Assembly (NCBI GenBank): GCA_937872985.1 | Contig: CALMUW010000097.1 | Span: 1-55,163, forward strand | Direction of reading: 5' to 3' | Length of the DNA stretch: 55,163 bases | From: an uncultured Alphaproteobacteria bacterium | GTDB lineage: Bacteria; Pseudomonadota; Alphaproteobacteria; Rhizobiales; Aestuariivirgaceae | Shown here: positions 1-9,575 of the stretch, piece after piece | Layout of the letters: every line of letters begins with the position of its first letter | How positions within the stretch are numbered: position 1 is the stretch's first letter | The notes under the pieces: model-generated | Seen by the model: only the letters and a program-made list of their open reading frames with translations | Database searches by the model: none | What the model was told of the DNA's origin: nothing | Program-made: the position numbers and the translations under genes

Positions 1-1571
1 CCATTTCGGCCGGGCTGGGCATGGCGGTGGCGCGCGACCTGCGCGGCGAACACAATCACGTCATCTGCGTCATCGGCGATGGCTCCATGAGCGCTGGCCT
101 CGCCTATGAGGCCATGAACAATGCCGGGGCTTCCGACACGCGCCTCATCGTCATCCTCAACGACAATGGCATGTCGATCTCGCCCGCCGTGGGGGCCTTG
201 ACCAATTACCTGTCGTGGCTGGTGTCGTCGCGGCCCTTCCTGTCGCTGCGCGACATTGCCAAGCAACTGGCCAAGAAATTTCCGCGCAGCCTGCGCACCG
301 CCGCCGAGCGGGCCGATGAATATGCGCGCGGCATGCTGACCGGCGGCACGCTGTTCGAGGAACTGGGCTTCTATTACGTCGGTCCCGTGGACGGGCATGA
401 CACCGGCACGCTCATCAACATTCTGCAGAATGTGCGCGACGCCAGGCAGCTTGGGCCCGTTCTGGTCCATGTGGTGACCGAGAAGGGCAAGGGCCACCCC
501 TTCGCCAAGCCGGACGCGGAAAACTATCACGCCATCACCGGCTTTGATCCCGAAACGCTGGAACTCAAGTCTTCCAGCGCCAACCGGCCCAGTTTCACCT
601 CGATCTTCGCCAAGGCGCTGATTGCCGAGGCGCACAGGGACAATCAGATCGTGGGCATCACGGCGGCCATGGCCTCGGGCACTGGCATCGACAAGTTCCA
701 TGATCAGTTTCCCGACCGCACCTTCGACGTGGGTATTGCCGAACAGCATGCGGTGACCTTCGCGGCGGGCCTGGCGGCGGAAGGGTTCAAGCCCTTCTGC
801 GCCATCTATTCCACCTTCCTGCAGCGGGCCTATGACCAGGTGGTGCATGACGTGGCGCTGCAGGGCCTGCCGGTGCGTTTTGCCATCGACCGGGCGGGGC
901 TGGTCGGTCAGGACGGGCCGACCCATGCCGGCACCTTCGACATTGCCTTTCTGGCATCGCTGCCCGGCATGGTGGTCATGGCGGCGGCGGACGAGGCGGA
1001 ACTCATGCACATGGTGGCCACCGCCGCCAGCATCAACGACCGGCCCTCGGCCTTCCGCTATCCGCGCGGCGAAGGTTCGGGGGTGGACCTGCCGGAGGTG
1101 GGACAGGTTCTGGAGATCGGCAAGGGCCGGGTGTTGCGCCGGGGGCATGATGTGGCGCTGCTGTCGCTGGGGGCGCGGCTGGGCGAGACCTGCAAGGCCG
1201 CCGATGGGCTTGAGGCCATGGGACTGTCTGTCACCGTGGCGGATGCGCGCTTCGCCAAGCCCATCGACGAGGCGCTGATCCGCGACCTGGCCGCAGGCCA
1301 TCGGGCCCTCGTCACCATCGAGGAAGGGGCCATCGGCGGCTTCGGCTCGCAGGTGCTGCACTATCTGGCGGGCCATGGCTTGCTCCACGGGCACCGCGCG
1401 GGGCGCACCATGTTCCTGCCGGACCGCTTCGTGGCCCATGGCAGCCAGCAGGATCAATATGCCGATGCCGGACTGATGGCCGGCGACATCATGGCCGAGG
1501 CGCAGGGTGCACTGGCCCAGGCGCGACCGCGCTCAGGTGCGGCGCAGAAGACGGGCCGCCAGCACGCCTAG
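1..1571 (+). CDS. dxs: 1-deoxy-D-xylulose-5-phosphate synthase (5'-truncated)
   Basis: This is the C-terminal ~522 residues of DXP synthase, which condenses pyruvate and glyceraldehyde-3-phosphate with thiamine diphosphate (TPP) in the first step of the cytosolic MEP isoprenoid pathway. The frame is open from base 3 and no start is present. Compared with the usual 620-640 residues, roughly 110-120 N-terminal residues lie outside the window. The TPP/Mg motif [18 protein letters not shown] runs to the conserved NDN, and the pyrimidine-binding domain shows the family motif [17 protein letters not shown], followed by [15 protein letters not shown]. The transketolase C-terminal domain is complete. 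The 3' end overlaps the convergent transporter gene by 39 bp. Dxs next to a hopanoid-type transporter fits isoprenoid supply to hopanoids, but that link is inference. Confidence 0.97.
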   Translation, partial: ISAGLGMAVARDLRGEHNHVICVIGDGSMSAGLAYEAMNNAGASDTRLIVILNDNGMSISPAVGALTNYLSWLVSSRPFLSLRDIAKQLAKKFPRSLRTAAERADEYARGMLTGGTLFEELGFYYVGPVDGHDTGTLINILQNVRDARQLGPVLVHVVTEKGKGHPFAKPDAENYHAITGFDPETLELKSSSANRPSFTSIFAKALIAEAHRDNQIVGITAAMASGTGIDKFHDQFPDRTFDVGIAEQHAVTFAAGLAAEGFKPFCAIYSTFLQRAYDQVVHDVALQGLPVRFAIDRAGLVGQDGPTHAGTFDIAFLASLPGMVVMAAADEAELMHMVATAASINDRPSAFRYPRGEGSGVDLPEVGQVLEIGKGRVLRRGHDVALLSLGARLGETCKAADGLEAMGLSVTVADARFAKPIDEALIRDLAAGHRALVTIEEGAIGGFGSQVLHYLAGHGLLHGHRAGRTMFLPDRFVAHGSQQDQYADAGLMAGDIMAEAQGALAQARPRSGAAQKTGRQHA

Positions 1572-4133
1572 TTCCTGCGCCAGGGGGACGCGCACCAGCA
1601 CCTCCGCCGCCGCAAAGGCCAATAGCGGCAGGACCAGCACGGTGGCGGTAGCCGAGAGCGTGGCCGAACCCACCAGGAAAAGCGGCGCGGCGCAGGCCAG
1701 CACGATGAGCAGCAGGCCTGCCCCTTCGGCCTTGACCGGACCGAAGTGGTGGCCCTGTCCCAGGCTGCGCGAGCGGATGAGCGGCAGGGCATTCAAGGCG
1801 AAGCCCAGCACCAGTGACGTCATCAGGGCGGGAAGGTTCTGCGGCGTGACCACCACGCCGGCGTAGGCCAGAAGGCTCCAGCCCGCCATGGCGCCCACGA
1901 CGAAGCTGCCCGCGGAGGCTCCCCAGGACACGGGCCGGCGGCTGACGATGAGCAGAACGGCGGCGGCGGCCATGAGGCCCAGACCCACGGCGATGAAGAA
2001 CAGGCGGCGCAGCGCCAGCGCCGCCTTGGCGGCGGCCAGGGCGCGGTCCACGGGAGCAAGACCGAAGTCTTCCAGTTTTTCGGCCAGGGCGGCGGCGCTG
2101 AGGCCGCGCACCGGCTCCACGCTCAGGCGGTAGACGCCCTCCGGCGAGAGAAACAGGGCCTTCAGGCGGGGATCGAGACTGGCCACGCCCGGCGGCTCCA
2201 GACCGGCCAGAAGGTTGGCGGTGGTGGCGGCCTGATCGAAGCGGGCAAAGAGCAGGGTTTCGAGGCGCAGCAGCGCCACATCATGGTTCTTGGTCTGATC
2301 CAGCAGCAGAAGCAGGCTGCGGCGGAAATCATGGGCCGCAGCGCTCAGGGCGGCGGGCGCCCTGGGCGCATTGGCAATGGCCCGGAGGCTGGCATCGAGC
2401 GCGGTGAACTGTTCCTCGCTGGTCATGTCCATCTCGGACATGGCGGCGGGGTTGGCGCGCGGAAAAATATCCTTCAGCGGTGCCAGCAGGCTGAGCTTGT
2501 CCGGCACGTCGGCGGGCAGAAAGGCGCCGAGCCAGCGGACGGCCTTGACTCCTTGCGCCTCGCGCAGGCGGGCAATCTTGCTTTCGGCAGCATCGGGGCT
2601 GTCGGCGAGGATCTGAACCGCTGTGGCCGCGTGGGGGAGCGGTGCGGCGGGTTCCCCGGCGGAGAGCAGCAGGGGCGGCACCACAAACCCAGCGAAGAAA
2701 ACCGCCCCTTCCGCCCGCCCCGCAAGGGGCCTGCGCCATGGCCCCTCCCAATCCCATGGAACGGAAAGCCGGCGCATGGGCGGCATGGCGGCCCGGGCCG
2801 CCGGCCAGAGGCGATGCAGCGTGCGCAACAGCACCGGCACCAGGGTGAGGGCCGCCACCAGCCCGAGAGCCAGGGCGGCGGAGACGATGAGGGCTAGGTG
2901 CTGCATGGCACCAAGGCCGGGAACAACCCAGCCCAGCCAGAAGAGGGCGAGCATGAGCGCGAAGGAGGTGAGGCGCGGCCCCTCGCGGTGGGCGGCCAGC
3001 ATCCAGCTTCCCGCCGGGGAATGGCTGCCATCGTCGGTTTCCACCATGGCCACGGCGAGATGGGTGGCAAGCGGCAGAAGCACGGGCCCCAGCACCACGG
3101 GGATGAGCCAGAGATCGCGCGATGCCGGGGGCCAGAACAGCACGGCCAGCAGCACAGTGGGGGCGAGAGCGGCCAGCACCGGCAGGCTGACCAGGGCGGC
3201 CAGACGAAGTTCGCCGAAGAGGAACAGGAAGGCCGCCGCAACGAAGGCCAGCGCCATGCCCAGCCCGGTGATCCATTGCAGGGGGGTGAGATCACCCACC
3301 CGGTCGGGCCTGGTGGGCAGACCCTCCACCGTGGCCGTGACCACGCCACCCGGCGGCGCGACAAGACCGAGCGCGGTTTTCACCCGCGCCGCCGCCGCCT
3401 CATTCTGGCCGGGAAGCGGCCAGGCGATGACCAGGGCCTCGGTGCTGGATGCAGGCACCGACAAGCCCGCGACGTCGCGCCAATCCAGTTCGGCGGGGCT
3501 GCCCATCAGCAGCGACCGGATGGCGGCACCGGCCGAGGCGAAGAGCACGTCCAGGCCCTGGGGCTGGCGATCCTGCTGCACGGCGGCGGCGGCTTCGCGC
3601 AGGAGGATGTTGACGCCGCCGACGCTGGGCTTGGCGGCAATGGCGTGGAACAGGGGGGCTAGGGCCGTGGCGGTCTCGACGCGGCGCCGCACCTCTTCGG
3701 CAGGAAGATAGAGCAAGGCGTTGCGTTCATAGTAGGGCCCCTCCCCCGGCACCAGAACCGTATGGAAGACCGCTGTCTCTGCCTCCAGCGCCCGGGCGAG
3801 GCGGGTTTGTGCCGTGTGGCGGCTGGCGGCATCGGGACTGGCGAGATGAATGGTCAGCAAGCCGTCGAGATTGGGGAACTGGCGTTCGAGTTCGGCCAGG
3901 CGTTCGCCATGGGTGGTGGACAGGTCGAGCGCGCCCGGGACGGAACGGCCCGCCGGGAATAGCGCCAGGGCGAGGGCGGCACAGATGACCACAAGCATGG
4001 CCCAGAGGCCGATGACCGGCAGCGGATAACGCAACCCGGCGCGGGTGACGAGGGCGAAGACATTGGGCCTGAGACGCGGCTGCGGCTTTGGCGTGTGAGC
4101 CAGGGGGCTATGCCACTGCGGCCATTCCTGCAT
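1533..4133 (-). CDS. MMPL/RND family transporter, HpnN-like
   Basis: An 866-residue inner-membrane protein of the MMPL/RND superfamily. A first membrane helix lies at about residues 37-60, then a large periplasmic loop, a block of helices from about residue 280 to 440, a second periplasmic loop, and a second helix block from about 700 to the C-terminus. This duplicated layout and the length match the hopanoid exporter HpnN, which moves hopanoids to the outer membrane. The neighbouring dxs makes a lipid role plausible. I see sequence similarity only at the superfamily level, so other lipid or siderophore substrates remain possible. The ATG at 4133 is the farthest upstream; a start some 15-25 residues later would still keep the first helix. 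The 3' end is antisense to the last 39 bp of dxs. Confidence 0.75.
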   Translation of the reverse strand: MQEWPQWHSPLAHTPKPQPRLRPNVFALVTRAGLRYPLPVIGLWAMLVVICAALALALFPAGRSVPGALDLSTTHGERLAELERQFPNLDGLLTIHLASPDAASRHTAQTRLARALEAETAVFHTVLVPGEGPYYERNALLYLPAEEVRRRVETATALAPLFHAIAAKPSVGGVNILLREAAAAVQQDRQPQGLDVLFASAGAAIRSLLMGSPAELDWRDVAGLSVPASSTEALVIAWPLPGQNEAAAARVKTALGLVAPPGGVVTATVEGLPTRPDRVGDLTPLQWITGLGMALAFVAAAFLFLFGELRLAALVSLPVLAALAPTVLLAVLFWPPASRDLWLIPVVLGPVLLPLATHLAVAMVETDDGSHSPAGSWMLAAHREGPRLTSFALMLALFWLGWVVPGLGAMQHLALIVSAALALGLVAALTLVPVLLRTLHRLWPAARAAMPPMRRLSVPWDWEGPWRRPLAGRAEGAVFFAGFVVPPLLLSAGEPAAPLPHAATAVQILADSPDAAESKIARLREAQGVKAVRWLGAFLPADVPDKLSLLAPLKDIFPRANPAAMSEMDMTSEEQFTALDASLRAIANAPRAPAALSAAAHDFRRSLLLLLDQTKNHDVALLRLETLLFARFDQAATTANLLAGLEPPGVASLDPRLKALFLSPEGVYRLSVEPVRGLSAAALAEKLEDFGLAPVDRALAAAKAALALRRLFFIAVGLGLMAAAAVLLIVSRRPVSWGASAGSFVVGAMAGWSLLAYAGVVVTPQNLPALMTSLVLGFALNALPLIRSRSLGQGHHFGPVKAEGAGLLLIVLACAAPLFLVGSATLSATATVLVLPLLAFAAAEVLVRVPLAQELGVLAARLLRRT

Positions 4134-4201
4134 TCAACCCGCCACGAGATCCACGACCGCCCAGAGCGGCATCACCGCGCCATCATAGGCAGGGAACAGT
4201 A

Positions 4202-4219
4202 GCCTGCCAACCGGCAGGC
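4202..4219 (-). terminator. Weak hairpin downstream of pssA
   Basis: A perfect 7-bp inverted repeat (GCCTGCC/GGCAGGC, four-base loop) lies just past the pssA stop in the 91 bp gap to the transporter gene. There is no T-tract on the minus strand, so it is at best a weak or factor-assisted terminator and may be chance in GC-rich DNA. Confidence 0.25.
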
Positions 4220-4224
4220 CGGAA

Positions 4225-5043
4225 TTACGCCGCTGGATGTGGTGCGGCGGCATCGCGCGCCTTCAACTGATGGTGGCGGCGGATGCTGAAGGGCAAGAGG
4301 CATAAATAGCCGCCCCAGATGATGAGCAGCGTGGTCCAGGGGAAGGCGACGAGGCAAACGATGGCGAGCGCCGCCGCCGCCAGCACCGGCAGATAGTTCT
4401 CGCGCGGCACGGCGGAGGCGGCGGACTTGCCGGAGAAGGTGGGCACCCGGCTCACCATCAGGAAGGCGACCAGCATGATGTAGGGCGCGATGATCCAGGC
4501 GAAGCGGTGGCCGTCGTCGATGAGGCCGAGGAAGCCCATGTAGAAGGGCACCATGGCAAGCCCTGCCCCGGCAGGCGCCGGAATGCCGGTGAAGAAGCCC
4601 ACGGCCCAGGCGGGCTTCCTGGGGTCGTCGAGCATGACGTTGAAACGGGCGAGACGGAGCGCGCAGCCGATGGACAGCATGAGGGCGGCGATCCAGCCGA
4701 TGGTGCGCAGGTGGTTGAGGGCCCAGAAATAAATGAGAATGGCGGGCGCCACCCCGAAGTTCACAAAGTCGGCCAGTGAGTCCAGTTCCGCGCCGAAGCG
4801 CGACGTGCCCTTGAGATACCGCGCCAGGCGGCCATCCACGGCGTCGAGCACGATGGCCAGAATGACGGCGGAAACGGCGAGCTGGTAACGGCCCTCCAGC
4901 CCCATGCGAATGGCGGTGACGCCGCTGCACAGGGCCAGCAGCGTGATGAGATTGGGCAGAAGGTAGCGCAGCGGAATGCGCGACAGCCGGTCCATGGGCA
5001 GGTGGTCCGGCGGCGGGCTGAGGGGATCGGGTTCCGGCTGCAT
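4225..5043 (-). CDS. pssA: CDP-diacylglycerol--serine O-phosphatidyltransferase
   Basis: Makes phosphatidylserine from CDP-diacylglycerol and serine in the inner membrane, the step before phosphatidylethanolamine. The CDP-alcohol phosphotransferase motif D-G-x2-A-R-x8-G-x3-D-x3-D is intact (DGRLAR, then G, D and D in LDSLAD). Several hydrophobic helices follow. The frame is open 63 codons further upstream into psd, but the ATG at 5043 gives a normal 272-residue protein and sits 7 bp after the psd stop, as expected in an operon. The upstream extension is arginine/serine-rich and reads as antisense-type shadow. It is co-transcribed with psd, so the two consecutive steps of PE synthesis are linked. 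Confidence 0.95.
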   Translation of the reverse strand: MQPEPDPLSPPPDHLPMDRLSRIPLRYLLPNLITLLALCSGVTAIRMGLEGRYQLAVSAVILAIVLDAVDGRLARYLKGTSRFGAELDSLADFVNFGVAPAILIYFWALNHLRTIGWIAALMLSIGCALRLARFNVMLDDPRKPAWAVGFFTGIPAPAGAGLAMVPFYMGFLGLIDDGHRFAWIIAPYIMLVAFLMVSRVPTFSGKSAASAVPRENYLPVLAAAALAIVCLVAFPWTTLLIIWGGYLCLLPFSIRRHHQLKARDAAAPHPAA

Positions 5044-5050
5044 GGCGGCC

Positions 5051-5755
5051 CTAGTCCGTGCGGCCGAGACGCGGCGGTGCGTTCTCTGCCAGATCGGCGA
5101 TGACGGTTTCCCCGGCGATGGCGCGCTGGCCGACGCAGGCATGGACCGCCGTGCCCTGCGGCACATAAACATCGACCCGGCTGCCGAAGCGGATGAGGCC
5201 GAAGCGCTGGCCGGCGGCGAGCGTATCGCCATCCTTGACGAATTTGACGATGCGGCGCGCGACGAGGCCGGCGATCTGGACGACGCCGATACGCCCGCCC
5301 CCGGCCCGCTCCAGCGTCAGGGCCTGACGTTCGTTATCCGCGCTGGCCTTGTCCAGTTCGGCATTCACGAAGGCACCGGGAACATAGGTGATGCGGGCGA
5401 TCCTGGCGCTGACCGGCGACCGGTTCACATGCACATCAAAGACATTCATGAAGACCGAGATGCGGGTATGGGGTTCACGCGGCAGGTCCAGTTCGGCGGG
5501 CGGGATGACGCTCTCGATGGCGGAGATGCGGCCATCGGCGGGCGAGATCACCAGCGTGTCGCCCAGGGGCGTCACGCGCGGCGGATCACGGAAGAAATAG
5601 GCGCACCACAGGGTGAGGACAATGCCCAGCCCGGTGAGGAAGCGCCAGTCCATGAGCCAGAAGACAAAGGTGATCGCGGCGAAGATCGCGATGAAGCGCC
5701 AGCCCTCCGGATGGATGGGCACGAAGGTCTTGCTGATGGTGTCCACGAGCGACAT
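5051..5755 (-). CDS. psd: Phosphatidylserine decarboxylase proenzyme
   Basis: Converts phosphatidylserine to phosphatidylethanolamine at the inner membrane. The 234-residue length and the FGSR motif place it with the short alphaproteobacterial Psd form. The chain is cut between Gly191 and Ser192, and the serine becomes the pyruvoyl cofactor (established for the family). A hydrophobic stretch at residues 20-53 anchors the beta chain. The FFRDPPR, SPADG and [13 protein letters not shown] motifs of the family are all present. It is followed 7 bp later by pssA. A 39-bp gap separates it from the upstream ABC exporter gene, so read-through from that gene is possible. Confidence 0.97.
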   Translation of the reverse strand: MSLVDTISKTFVPIHPEGWRFIAIFAAITFVFWLMDWRFLTGLGIVLTLWCAYFFRDPPRVTPLGDTLVISPADGRISAIESVIPPAELDLPREPHTRISVFMNVFDVHVNRSPVSARIARITYVPGAFVNAELDKASADNERQALTLERAGGGRIGVVQIAGLVARRIVKFVKDGDTLAAGQRFGLIRFGSRVDVYVPQGTAVHACVGQRAIAGETVIADLAENAPPRLGRTD

Positions 5756-5794
5756 GGGGCTGGTCTAGACCGTTTCGTCTGAAATGCAAGCCAG

Positions 5795-7663
5795 CTATTG
5801 CGGCACGGGCGAGGCCAGGTCCTGCTCCTCGGCGAGGCGGCGGCGGGCCTCCTCGGCCTCCTGCTGGCGCGACCACATGCGGGCATAGAGGCCCCTCTTC
5901 TTCAGAAGCCTGGCATGGGTGCCGCGCTCGGCAATGCGGCCCTGATCGAGAACAATGATCTCGTCCGCCTCGACGATGGTGGACAGACGGTGGGCGATGA
6001 CCAGCGTGGTGCGGTCCCTGGACACGCGGCGGAGCGACTCCTGGATTTCGCGCTCGGTGAAACTGTCGAGGGCCGAGGTGGCTTCATCGAGCACCAGGAT
6101 GGGCGGACCCTTCAGGATGGTGCGGGCGATGGAGACGCGCTGCTTCTCGCCGCCGGAGAGTTTCAGACCGCGCTCGCCCACAATGGCGTCGTACCCCTTG
6201 GGCAGGCTCACCACAAAGTCGTGGATCTGGGCCAGTTTGGCGGCCTCCTCCACTTCGGCGTCGGTGGCGTCCGGGCGGCCATAGCGGATGTTGTAGCGCA
6301 CCGTGTCGTTGAACAGCACCGTGTCCTGCGGCACCATGCCGATGGCGGCACGCACCGACTTCTGGGTGACATGGGCGATGTCCTGGCCGTCGATGGTGAT
6401 GCGCCCGCCGGTGACATCATAGAATCGGTAGAGCAGACGCGAGATGGTGGACTTGCCCGCGCCCGAGGGTCCGACGATGGCCACCGTGTTGCCGGCGGGA
6501 ATGTCGAAGGAAATGCCCTTGAGGATGGGGCGCTCCGGGTCATAGGCGAAGGACACATCCTCGAAGGCGACGCGGGCCTTGCCCACCTGCAAGGGCTCGG
6601 CACCGGGCTCGTCCTTGATCTCGGCGTTGACGGAGAGGAGCTGCAACATGCCCTCCACGTCGATGAGGCCCTGCTTGATTTCGCGATAGGACGAGCCGAC
6701 GAAATTCAGCGGCACATAAAGCTGGATGAGCAGCGCATTCAGCATGACGAAGTCGCCGATGGTGGAGCGGCCCTGATAAATCGCAAAGGCCGAAAGCGCC
6801 ATGACGACGGTGAGGCCGATGGTGTAGATGACGGTCTGGCCGGAGTTGAGAAAGGCGAGCGACACCCAGGTCTTGCGGGCCGCATCCTCATAGCGCCGCA
6901 TGGAGGCGTCGAAGCGGCTGGTCTCATGGTCCTCGTTGCCGAAATATTTCACCGTCTCGAAGTTGAGCAGCGAGTCGATGGCCTTGGTGCTGGCGTCGGT
7001 GTCGGCCTCGTTCATGGCGCGGCGGATGCCGATGCGCCATTCGGTGGCGGCATAGGTGAACCAGAGATAGAGGACCGCGGTGACGAGGATGATGGCGGCA
7101 TAGATCCAGCCGAAGGACCAGATGAGCACCCCCGCCACCATGATGATTTCCAGCACGGTGGGGAAGGTGTTGAAGAGCGAGAAGCGCAACACCGTATCGA
7201 CGCCGCTGGTGCCGCGCGAGATGATGCGCGACAGGCCGCCGGTGCGCCGTTCGAGGTGGAATTTCAGCGACAGGGCGTGGAGATGGCGGAAGGTCTTGAT
7301 GGCGAGTTCACGCACCGCGCGCTGGCCCACCTTGGCGAAGATGGCGTCACGGAACTGGGCCAGAACCACCATCATGATGCGGCCCATGCCATAGGCCAGC
7401 ACCAGGAAGAAGGGCACGGTGAAGGCAATGGCCGCCGGATTGCCGGAGGCGGTCAGGGCGTCGGTGGCGTATTTGAAGGCGTAGGGCGTGGCGATGGTGA
7501 TGACCTTGGACAGCACCAGCGCCACCAGGGCGATGACGACGCGCGCCTTAAGATCGTTGCGGCCCTCCGGCCAGAGATAGGGGAGAAGACCCTTGAGGGT
7601 CTGCCATTGGTCGCCGTCACCGGAAAAGGCCGGGTCGGCCATGGTGGTATGTCTGCGCATCAT
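5795..7663 (-). CDS. Atm1-type ABC exporter (membrane plus ATPase half-transporter)
   Basis: A 622-residue half-transporter with six membrane helices (about residues 35-325) fused to an ATPase domain. Walker A is GPSGAGKS at 398-405, the signature LSGGE is at 502-506, and Walker B ILVLDE is at 522-527. The sequences TPYAFKYATDAL and ETVKYFGNE are typical of the Atm1/ABCB7/HMT1 group, whose bacterial members export glutathione-linked or heavy-metal conjugates and act as homodimers. The substrate here is inferred from family only. The start could also be the third ATG, seven codons downstream; no strong Shine-Dalgarno decides. It lies 15 bp after the LysM gene and 39 bp before psd on the same strand. 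Confidence 0.92.
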   Translation of the reverse strand: MMRRHTTMADPAFSGDGDQWQTLKGLLPYLWPEGRNDLKARVVIALVALVLSKVITIATPYAFKYATDALTASGNPAAIAFTVPFFLVLAYGMGRIMMVVLAQFRDAIFAKVGQRAVRELAIKTFRHLHALSLKFHLERRTGGLSRIISRGTSGVDTVLRFSLFNTFPTVLEIIMVAGVLIWSFGWIYAAIILVTAVLYLWFTYAATEWRIGIRRAMNEADTDASTKAIDSLLNFETVKYFGNEDHETSRFDASMRRYEDAARKTWVSLAFLNSGQTVIYTIGLTVVMALSAFAIYQGRSTIGDFVMLNALLIQLYVPLNFVGSSYREIKQGLIDVEGMLQLLSVNAEIKDEPGAEPLQVGKARVAFEDVSFAYDPERPILKGISFDIPAGNTVAIVGPSGAGKSTISRLLYRFYDVTGGRITIDGQDIAHVTQKSVRAAIGMVPQDTVLFNDTVRYNIRYGRPDATDAEVEEAAKLAQIHDFVVSLPKGYDAIVGERGLKLSGGEKQRVSIARTILKGPPILVLDEATSALDSFTEREIQESLRRVSRDRTTLVIAHRLSTIVEADEIIVLDQGRIAERGTHARLLKKRGLYARMWSRQQEAEEARRRLAEEQDLASPVPQ

Positions 7664-7678
7664 TGATCCGTTGACTGA

Positions 7679-8827
7679 TTATTCCGCCTTGGGCGTGAGG
7701 AAGATCTGGCCGGGATAGATGAGGCGCGGGTTGCGGATCTGATCCTTGTTGGCCTCGTAGATGACGGTGTATTTAATGCCCTTGCCGTAGATCTTGCGCG
7801 ACAGGCGCCAGAGATTGTTGCCGGGCTGGATGACAATGCGCTCCGGGCTGGCGGCGGCACTGTCTACGCCGGCCGCCGGGGAGGCAGCGGCAAGCCTGGC
7901 CGGGTCTTCGCGCAGGAAGGGCAGTTCGACGCGACTGATCACCGTGCCGTCCCTGGCCACCTCATCGGTGCGGAGGGTGTGGGTGCCGGGCGTGACGGTG
8001 CTGCTGCCGGGGGAGGTCCAGAGACCATCCGGCGCCACGGTGGCTTCGCCCGCAGGCTTGTTGTCAACGTAGAGCCTGACCGTGCTGCCCGGCTTGCCCT
8101 GACCGGAAAAGACGATGTTGCCCTGCTGGTCATAGTCCACGGCATTGAGGGCGACGGTCTTGCCAGCGGCGGCAGCCGCCGGGGTTGGAATGGCCACCGC
8201 GCCTGATGTCGTTGCCGCAGAGGCGGGACTTTGTGAGACGGTAGCGGGCGGGGGCACCACGGTGGTGGGTTTGCTGGGGTCGATCATGGCCACCATGGCC
8301 GCACCCGAGGCATCGGGCTTCACGGCCACGGCCACGGTCTGCTCGGAGGGCGTGATCTTGCCATCCTGCGTGACTTCCAAAGTGAGGGTGCCAGCGCCGG
8401 GGGCCAGGGGCTTGTCCGGAATGATGACGAAGGCGCCGGTGGCGTCCGCCGTGGCGGTGCCCACCGTCTCCCCGTCACGCTTTAGCTGCACCGTGGCGCC
8501 GGGCATGGCGCGGCCCGCCACCACCGTGTCGCCATTGGGTTCCACCCGCACCGTGTCAAAGGTGGGAATGGCGGGGTCGGGCAAGGCGGCGGGATTTTCC
8601 GGGGTCAGCGCCGCCGGCGCGGCCGGGCTTTCCACCGCCGGGGCCGCAGGTGTTGCCGCAGCGTTTTCAGCCGTGACGGGCTGGCTGAGCGAGGCCATGT
8701 CGCCGGAGATCTTGGGGCCTGCCACATAATAGAGGCCGCCCAGCGTGGCGGCGGCCAGCGCCGTCAGGCCGGAAAAGACGGCAAGGGGATTATGGGGCTT
8801 GCGTTGTGTCGGTTGTGTTTCCGTCAT
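7679..8827 (-). CDS. Membrane-anchored LysM domain protein with Ig-like repeats
   Basis: A 382-residue envelope protein. A short cytoplasmic tail and one membrane helix (about residues 17-36) are followed by an Ala/Pro-rich linker. Next come Ig/BON-like beta repeats, seen as repeated 'VRVEPNGDTVVAGRAMPGATVQL' type strands. A C-terminal LysM motif lies at roughly 331-379 (IQPGNNLWRLSRKIYG ... IYPGQIFLTP). LysM binds N-acetylglucosamine in peptidoglycan, so a wall-tethering or scaffold role in the periplasm is likely. The reading frame extends 52 codons further upstream over the LOG promoter, but MTETQPTQRK at 8827 is the sensible start because it places the helix near the N-terminus. It is divergent from the LOG gene with 143 bp between them. 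Confidence 0.85.
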   Translation of the reverse strand: MTETQPTQRKPHNPLAVFSGLTALAAATLGGLYYVAGPKISGDMASLSQPVTAENAAATPAAPAVESPAAPAALTPENPAALPDPAIPTFDTVRVEPNGDTVVAGRAMPGATVQLKRDGETVGTATADATGAFVIIPDKPLAPGAGTLTLEVTQDGKITPSEQTVAVAVKPDASGAAMVAMIDPSKPTTVVPPPATVSQSPASAATTSGAVAIPTPAAAAAGKTVALNAVDYDQQGNIVFSGQGKPGSTVRLYVDNKPAGEATVAPDGLWTSPGSSTVTPGTHTLRTDEVARDGTVISRVELPFLREDPARLAAASPAAGVDSAAASPERIVIQPGNNLWRLSRKIYGKGIKYTVIYEANKDQIRNPRLIYPGQIFLTPKAE

Positions 8828-8970
8828 GATAATCTGATCAGCATGGCATCCTTGCGCGCAATCTCTTGGCGCGGCGGCCCGTCCCTGTGTTAGACTCTCT
8901 ACCCTTGCCCTACATAGGGCTTTGCCACCGGTTTCGCAAAGCGTCCTGAAGGTTCCACAGGGAGATTTCC

Positions 8971-9573
8971 ATGCCTCGCCCACCCCACACGCTCTGCGTC
9001 TATTGCGGCTCCGGCCCCGGCAGGAACCCGGCCTTCATGGCGGCGGCGAACGACCTCGGGCGCGCCATGGCCGAGGCGGGCATCGGCCTGGTCTATGGCG
9101 GCGGCAGTATCGGACTGATGGGCGAGGTGGCCCGCACGGTCCTCGCCAACGGCGGCCATGTCACGGGAATCATTCCTGATTTTCTGGTGAAGGCAGAGCG
9201 CATGCTGGACGGCGTGTCGGAACTCATCGTCACCCACACCATGCACGAGCGCAAGATGACCATGTTCGAGCGCTCCACCGGTTTCGTCGCCCTGCCCGGC
9301 GGCCTGGGCACGCTGGAGGAACTCACGGAAATTTCAACCTGGGCACAGCTCGACCGGCACCAGAAGCCCATCATCCTGTGCAATGTCGAAGACTATTGGC
9401 AGCCCTATCTGACGCTTCTGGCCCATATGCGGGAGGAAGCGTTCATCCGCGCCAACACGGAATTCACCATGGACGTGGTGGCCTCGCCTTCCGAGGTGAT
9501 CCCGGCCTATGAGTTCCGGCAGGAACGGCTGAAGAGTCAGCCGCCGTCCCAGGCGCTGCATCGGATTCTTTAG
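8971..9573 (+). CDS. LOG-family nucleoside 5'-monophosphate phosphoribohydrolase
   Basis: A 200-residue protein of the lysine-decarboxylase-like/LOG family. The family motifs GGGSIGLMG (43-51) and PGGLGTLEE (109-117) are complete. LOG proteins remove ribose-5-phosphate from cytokinin nucleotides or from AMP-like nucleotides; in bacteria they are often misnamed lysine decarboxylase. A Shine-Dalgarno-like AGGGAG lies just upstream of the ATG. There is no adjacent isopentenyl transferase, so cytokinin production cannot be inferred and a nucleotide-salvage role is equally likely. The gene ends 2 bp from the convergent cimA stop. Confidence 0.93.
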   Translation: MPRPPHTLCVYCGSGPGRNPAFMAAANDLGRAMAEAGIGLVYGGGSIGLMGEVARTVLANGGHVTGIIPDFLVKAERMLDGVSELIVTHTMHERKMTMFERSTGFVALPGGLGTLEELTEISTWAQLDRHQKPIILCNVEDYWQPYLTLLAHMREEAFIRANTEFTMDVVASPSEVIPAYEFRQERLKSQPPSQALHRIL

Positions 9574-9575
9574 GC

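Noticed and set aside
5798..7666. 622-codon open frame on the plus strand opposite the Atm1-type exporter
   Set aside because: It is exactly antisense to a gene with complete ABC motifs; the predicted protein is His/Gly/Asp/Glu-rich without domains, the usual complement of a GC-rich gene.
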